A stretch of 64,000 nucleotides of DNA from Cheilinus undulatus (lineage: Eukaryota > Chordata > Actinopteri > Labriformes > Labridae): NCBI RefSeq assembly GCF_018320785.1, contig NC_054881.1, positions 42,756,424 through 42,820,423 on the forward strand, given 5' to 3'. Below, in pieces: positions 61,001 to 64,000 of this stretch. A program made the translations under genes and the position numbers. Every line of letters begins with the position of its first letter. Within the stretch, counting starts at the first letter, position 1. Below the pieces are notes generated by a model that made no database searches, was not told the origin of the DNA, and was given only the letters and a program-made list of their open reading frames with translations.

Positions 61001-62261
61001 GAACGTCCCTCAGATGTTTTTGAGTGTACCAGGTCAGTGAACGTCCCTCAGATGTTTTTAGTGTACCAGGTCAGTGAACGTCCCTCAGATGTTTTTAGTG
61101 CTCCAGGTCAGTGAACGTCCCTCAGATGTTTTTAGTGCTACCAGGTCAGTGAACGTCCCTCAGATGTTTTTAGTGCTCCAGGTCAGTGAACGTCCACAGA
61201 TGTTTTTAGTGCTCCAGGTCAGTGAACGTCCCTCAGATGTTTTTGTGTACCAGGTCAGTGAACGTCCCTCAGATGTTTTTAGTGCATACCAGGTCAGTGA
61301 ACGTCCCTCAGATGTTTTTAGTGCTCCAGGTCAGTGAACGCGTCCCTCAGATGTTTTTAGTGATCCAGGTCAGTGAACGTCCCTCAGATGTTTTTAGTGC
61401 TCCAGGTCAGTGAACGTCCCTCAGATGTTTTTAGTGCTCCAGGTCAGTGAACGTCCCTCAGATGTTTTTAGTGCTCCAGGTCAGTGAACGTCCCTCAGAT
61501 GTTTTTTAGTGCACCAGGTCAGTGAACGTCCCTCAGATGTTTTTTAGTGCACCAGGTCAGTGAACGTCCCTCAGATGTTTTTAGTGCTCCAGGTCAGTGA
61601 ACGTCCCTCAGATGTTTTTAGTGCTCCAGGTCAGTGAACGTCCCTCAGATGTTTTTAGTGCTCCAGGTCAGTGAACGTTCCTCAGATGTTTTTAGTGCTC
61701 CAGGTCAGTGAACGTCCCACAGATGTTTTTTAGTGCACCAGGTCAGTGAACGTCCCTCAGATGTTTTTAGTGCTCCAGGTCAGTGAACGTCCCACAGATG
61801 TTTTTTAGTGCACCAGGTCAGTGAACGTCCCTCAGATGTTTTTGAGTGTACCAGGTCAGTGAACGTCCCTCAGATGTTTTTGAGTGTACCAGGTCAGTGA
61901 ACGTCCCTCAGATGTTTTTAGTGCACCAGGTCAGTGAACGTCCCACAGATGTTTTTTAGTGCACCAGGTCAGTGAACGTCCCTCAGATGTTTTTAGTGCA
62001 CCAGGTCAGTGAACGTCCCTCAGATGTTTTTAGTGCACCAGGTCAGTGAACGTCCCACAGATGTTTTTTAGTGCATCAGGTCAGTGAACGTCCCTCAGAT
62101 GTTTTTGAGTGTACCAGGTCAGTGAACGTCCCTCAGATGTTTTTAGTGCACCAGGTCAGTGAACTTTTAGTGCATCAGGTCAGTGAACGTCCTCAGATGT
62201 TTTTAGTGCACCAGGTCAGTGAACGCCCTCAGATGTTTAGTGCACCAGGTCAGTGAACGTC
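58088..62261 (+). repeat. 37-bp minisatellite, about 113 copies, 4.2 kb
   Basis: Unit: CCAGGTCAGTGAACGTCCCT, then CAGATGTTTTTAGTGCT. Variants are CTCAGA/CACAGA/CTTAGA, GTCAGTG/GTCAGGG, AGTGCTCC/AGTGCACC/AGTGTACC and 38-bp units with TTTTTGAGTG or TTTTTTAGTG. The right edge (62160-62261) is broken up by deletions. Several 60-90-residue frames are by-products. The array ends 400 bp before slc25a25 exon 2. Confidence 0.97.
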
Positions 62262-62661
62262 ACTGGTCTCTAGTAGCACAAATAATTTGGCCAGCTATTA
62301 CTCAGCTAGGAACCCAATTTAAAGGTTTCCACTCTCTCCTGCTGCTGACCCCCATTTCCTACCTGCTGGTGCGTTCATGTTTCAGCTAACTGTGATTCCT
62401 TGTAGGAGTCCTTCCAGGTGACCTGTCAGGCCTGTTGTATGTTTCAGGATGGCTACTACCATGGCTGTAAAGTGTTTAAACTGCAGGCTGAGTCAACAGA
62501 GCACAGATGGTGAAAACCTTTCCCTCTCTGACCTCTGCTGCTGTTTGTCACTGAACAGCATCAGTAACAGCTGTGAATGAGTTCACTATAATGTCACTGT
62601 AAATACAGCTAATGCAGCATGCTAACTCACTCAGACACATGTTGGTTTTTATCTTCAACAG

Positions 62662-62788
62662 AAAATAGTGAAAGCTGGAGACAAGGACCTGGACGGGCAG
62701 CTGGACTTTGAGGAGTTTGTTCACTATCTCAGAGACCACGAAAAGAAACTACGGCTGGTTTTCAAGAGTCTGGACAAGAAGAATGATG
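62662..62788 (+). CDS. slc25a25: slc25a25 exon 2 (EF-hand 2 and start of EF-hand 3)
   Basis: Acceptor TATCTTCAACAG. Reads [20 protein letters not shown], then [20 protein letters not shown] and ND plus the first base of Gly. The EF-hand loop [12 protein letters not shown] is canonical (Asp at 1, 3 and 5, Gly at 6, Glu at 12). The loop of EF-hand 3 (DKKNDG...) begins here and is split by the intron (GATG|GTGAGG, phase 1). Nearly identical to the corresponding segment of human SLC25A25. Common to both first-exon forms. Confidence 0.97.
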
Positions 62789-63593
62789 GTGAGGAATCTG
62801 GCATACTCAAACTTAATTTTTTTCAAGGATCACACTCAAGGATCATATTCAAGGTTCATGGCCTCTTTATAAGAGAAAGAGGTAAATACATTTTTCAGGC
62901 AGGAGCTTAGTGTTAAAAACAACAAACAACAGCAAAACTACCACACAGTTAAAAGCACATCTAGACAAAATACATGCAAAACAGGAGGTACAGCCGGATT
63001 GTTTTATGCCCCGGTGTATGTAAGTATATAAAGGTAATAAGCAAGGGCTGACCATAAGGCACAATTTATTTGACCTCCAACCTCCATTTGGACATTTGTG
63101 CAAAGTTTGAAGAAACCCCATAATACATAGTTCTCCAGTCCATCATCATCTTGTTGATCTGCAATAAAATAATTTGTTTTCTTAATTCAAGTTAAATCTA
63201 GCTCTTGAAACAAGATCATTCATATTTTAGAAATTACATAGCAGCTTCAAAACCTCATGCAATGTCAAAAAAAGCTTATTTCATTTGAGATATGACTGAA
63301 AACAAGATATTTTCAAGACAATTTCACCTACCAAGATACTCAAGATGTACTGTCTAAAAACAAGTTCATATAGCTTACTGAAATGTACTATTTAGGTGTT
63401 TATTTCTTATTTTATGTGGAATAAGATATTTTGACTAAAATTTAAAAACATAGACTTGTTAAGATTTTGGATTTTTGCAGTGCAGTGTGTCAGACTTCCC
63501 TAAACTTTCCCACAGATCCTCACAGAGGACATTATGCAGTGAAAGCTGGGGGTTCAATATTTGATTTGAAATGGATTTATTTATGTGTTGCAG
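62789..63593 (+). other. slc25a25 intron between exons 2 and 3
   Basis: Bounded by GTGAGG and TGTTGCAG. The part from about 63160 to 63484 is a probable MITE; the rest shows nothing assignable. Confidence 0.85.
63160..63484. mobile_element. Probable MITE with TTTTTGCAGTG end
   Basis: The right end TTTTTGCAGTG is the inverted form of the CACTGCAAAAA terminus common in fish genomes. The left side starts with CTGCAATAAAATAATTTG. The interior has mirrored AAGATATTTT / AAAACAAGATA motifs. Boundaries approximate. Confidence 0.5.
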
Positions 63594-63681
63594 GTCGGAT
63601 CGACTCACAGGAAATCATGCAGTCTCTGAGAGACCTGGGCGTGAACATCTCTGAGGAGCAGGCAGATAAAATCCTCAGGAG
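63594..63681 (+). CDS. slc25a25: slc25a25 exon 3 (end of EF-hand 3, start of next helix)
   Basis: Two bases complete Gly and the exon then reads RIDSQEIMQSLRDLGVNISE, EQADKIL and R plus two bases of Arg. It completes the third EF-hand loop DKKNDGRIDSQE. The donor is AG|GTGAGA, phase 2. Human SLC25A25 has RIDAQEIMQSLRDLGVKISE at this place. EF-hand 4 and the six-helix carrier domain must lie to the right of the window; no further exon is visible in 63682-64000. Confidence 0.96.
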
Positions 63682-64000
63682 GTGAGAGGGATTCTGTGAT
63701 TATTTTAGTCACATTTTCATGGATGTGTTCAGAGGAGATGAGGTGAAACTCCTCACTGAAAAGTAAACTGCAGATGTCATCTGTCTGTTAGTGAAAGTTT
63801 TATTTAGACTCTCAGTATCAGTAGTATGTAATATTTTAGTACTAAATCAGATATGCCACACTTCTGAACACTTGATGTTTCATCATGTTCCTGCCCAGCT
63901 GTGGCGTCCATCAGAGCTCATCTTTAAACTACTTGTTGTTTTGTCCCATGTTGTTTTGGCCCTGTGTGTCTCTTGTCTACTTCTTCTAACCTCCCGTCTG

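Larger units (their letters stand above)
48997..62661 (+). other. slc25a25 intron between exon 1b and exon 2
   Basis: About 13.7 kb, closed by the acceptor TATCTTCAACAG. It contains the repeats listed below. 50724-51820, 54040-55610, 56900-58080 and 62262-62661 hold nothing that I can assign. I looked for the third mammalian SLC25A25 first exon (encoding an LCLCLYVPV-type start) and did not find it. Confidence 0.75.

Noticed and set aside
58791..62256. Several frames of 60-90 residues with VSERPSDVF or NVPQMFLV repeats
   Set aside because: Translations of the 37-bp array; the period shifts the frame at each unit and stops are frequent.
58088..62261. CRISPR-like array (regular units)
   Set aside because: Units are contiguous with no unique spacers; vertebrate intronic minisatellite.
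48997..62661. Third SLC25A25 first exon (LCLCLYVPV-type leader)
   Set aside because: Searched by eye for its start and for its end (QEFSTYRQW-type); no match seen. It may be absent or too diverged.

Overview
The window is vertebrate nuclear DNA, almost certainly from a ray-finned (teleost) fish. Exons are short and separated by long introns with GT/AG borders. Most of the remaining sequence is hAT-type DNA transposon debris, tRNA-derived SINEs, a fish-type LINE fragment, Tc1 debris and very large mini/microsatellites. No prokaryotic or viral gene is visible, and the species cannot be named from the sequence.

Three protein-coding genes are supported, in the order and orientation known from human 9q34.11: fam102a/EEIG1 (minus), naif1 (minus), slc25a25 (plus). 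(1) fam102a: coding exon 1 at 20184-20356, exon 2 at 1426-1546 and a 10-codon exon 3 at 713-742. The gene continues off the left edge and its first intron is about 18.6 kb. (2) naif1: a complete two-exon gene, 27036-27480 and 23329-23861, giving 325 residues, with a GC-box/CCAAT promoter to its right. (3) slc25a25: two alternative coding first exons, 34616-34954 and 48772-48996, both ending in phase 0. Either can join exon 2 (62662-62788) and exon 3 (63594-63681). The gene continues off the right edge and the mitochondrial carrier domain lies outside the window. The upstream first exon supplies EF-hand 1; the downstream one replaces it with an unrelated basic leader.

Repeat layout: 2.1-3.2 kb GGAT array; 4 kb Tc1 remnant; 6.2-7.4 kb LINE split by a hAT; 7.6-9.2 kb hAT; 10.8-11.9 kb 42-bp G-rich minisatellite; 12.3-16.2 kb tandem duplication with a hAT; 18-19.1 kb TIR element; 21.4-22.3 kb degenerate array; 24.3-25.2 kb long inverted repeat; 28.1-28.7 kb CTGT array; 29-33.7 kb hATs, SINEs and a 193-bp palindrome; 35.9-39 kb hAT with about 70 copies of a 41-bp unit; 42.2-50.7 kb several hATs, one nested in another; 51.8-52.7 kb TIR element with a small ORF; 58.1-62.3 kb array of about 113 copies of a 37-bp unit, 400 bp before slc25a25 exon 2.

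I found no new multi-gene system. The most interesting points are the two-promoter EF-hand switch in slc25a25, the repeated growth of minisatellites inside different hAT elements, the same 42-bp minisatellite at two loci 35 kb apart, and the higher-order structure of the 37-bp array. Exon borders are placed by splice consensus, reading phase and remembered family sequence, not by transcripts. Repeat borders are by eye; copy numbers are length divided by period.
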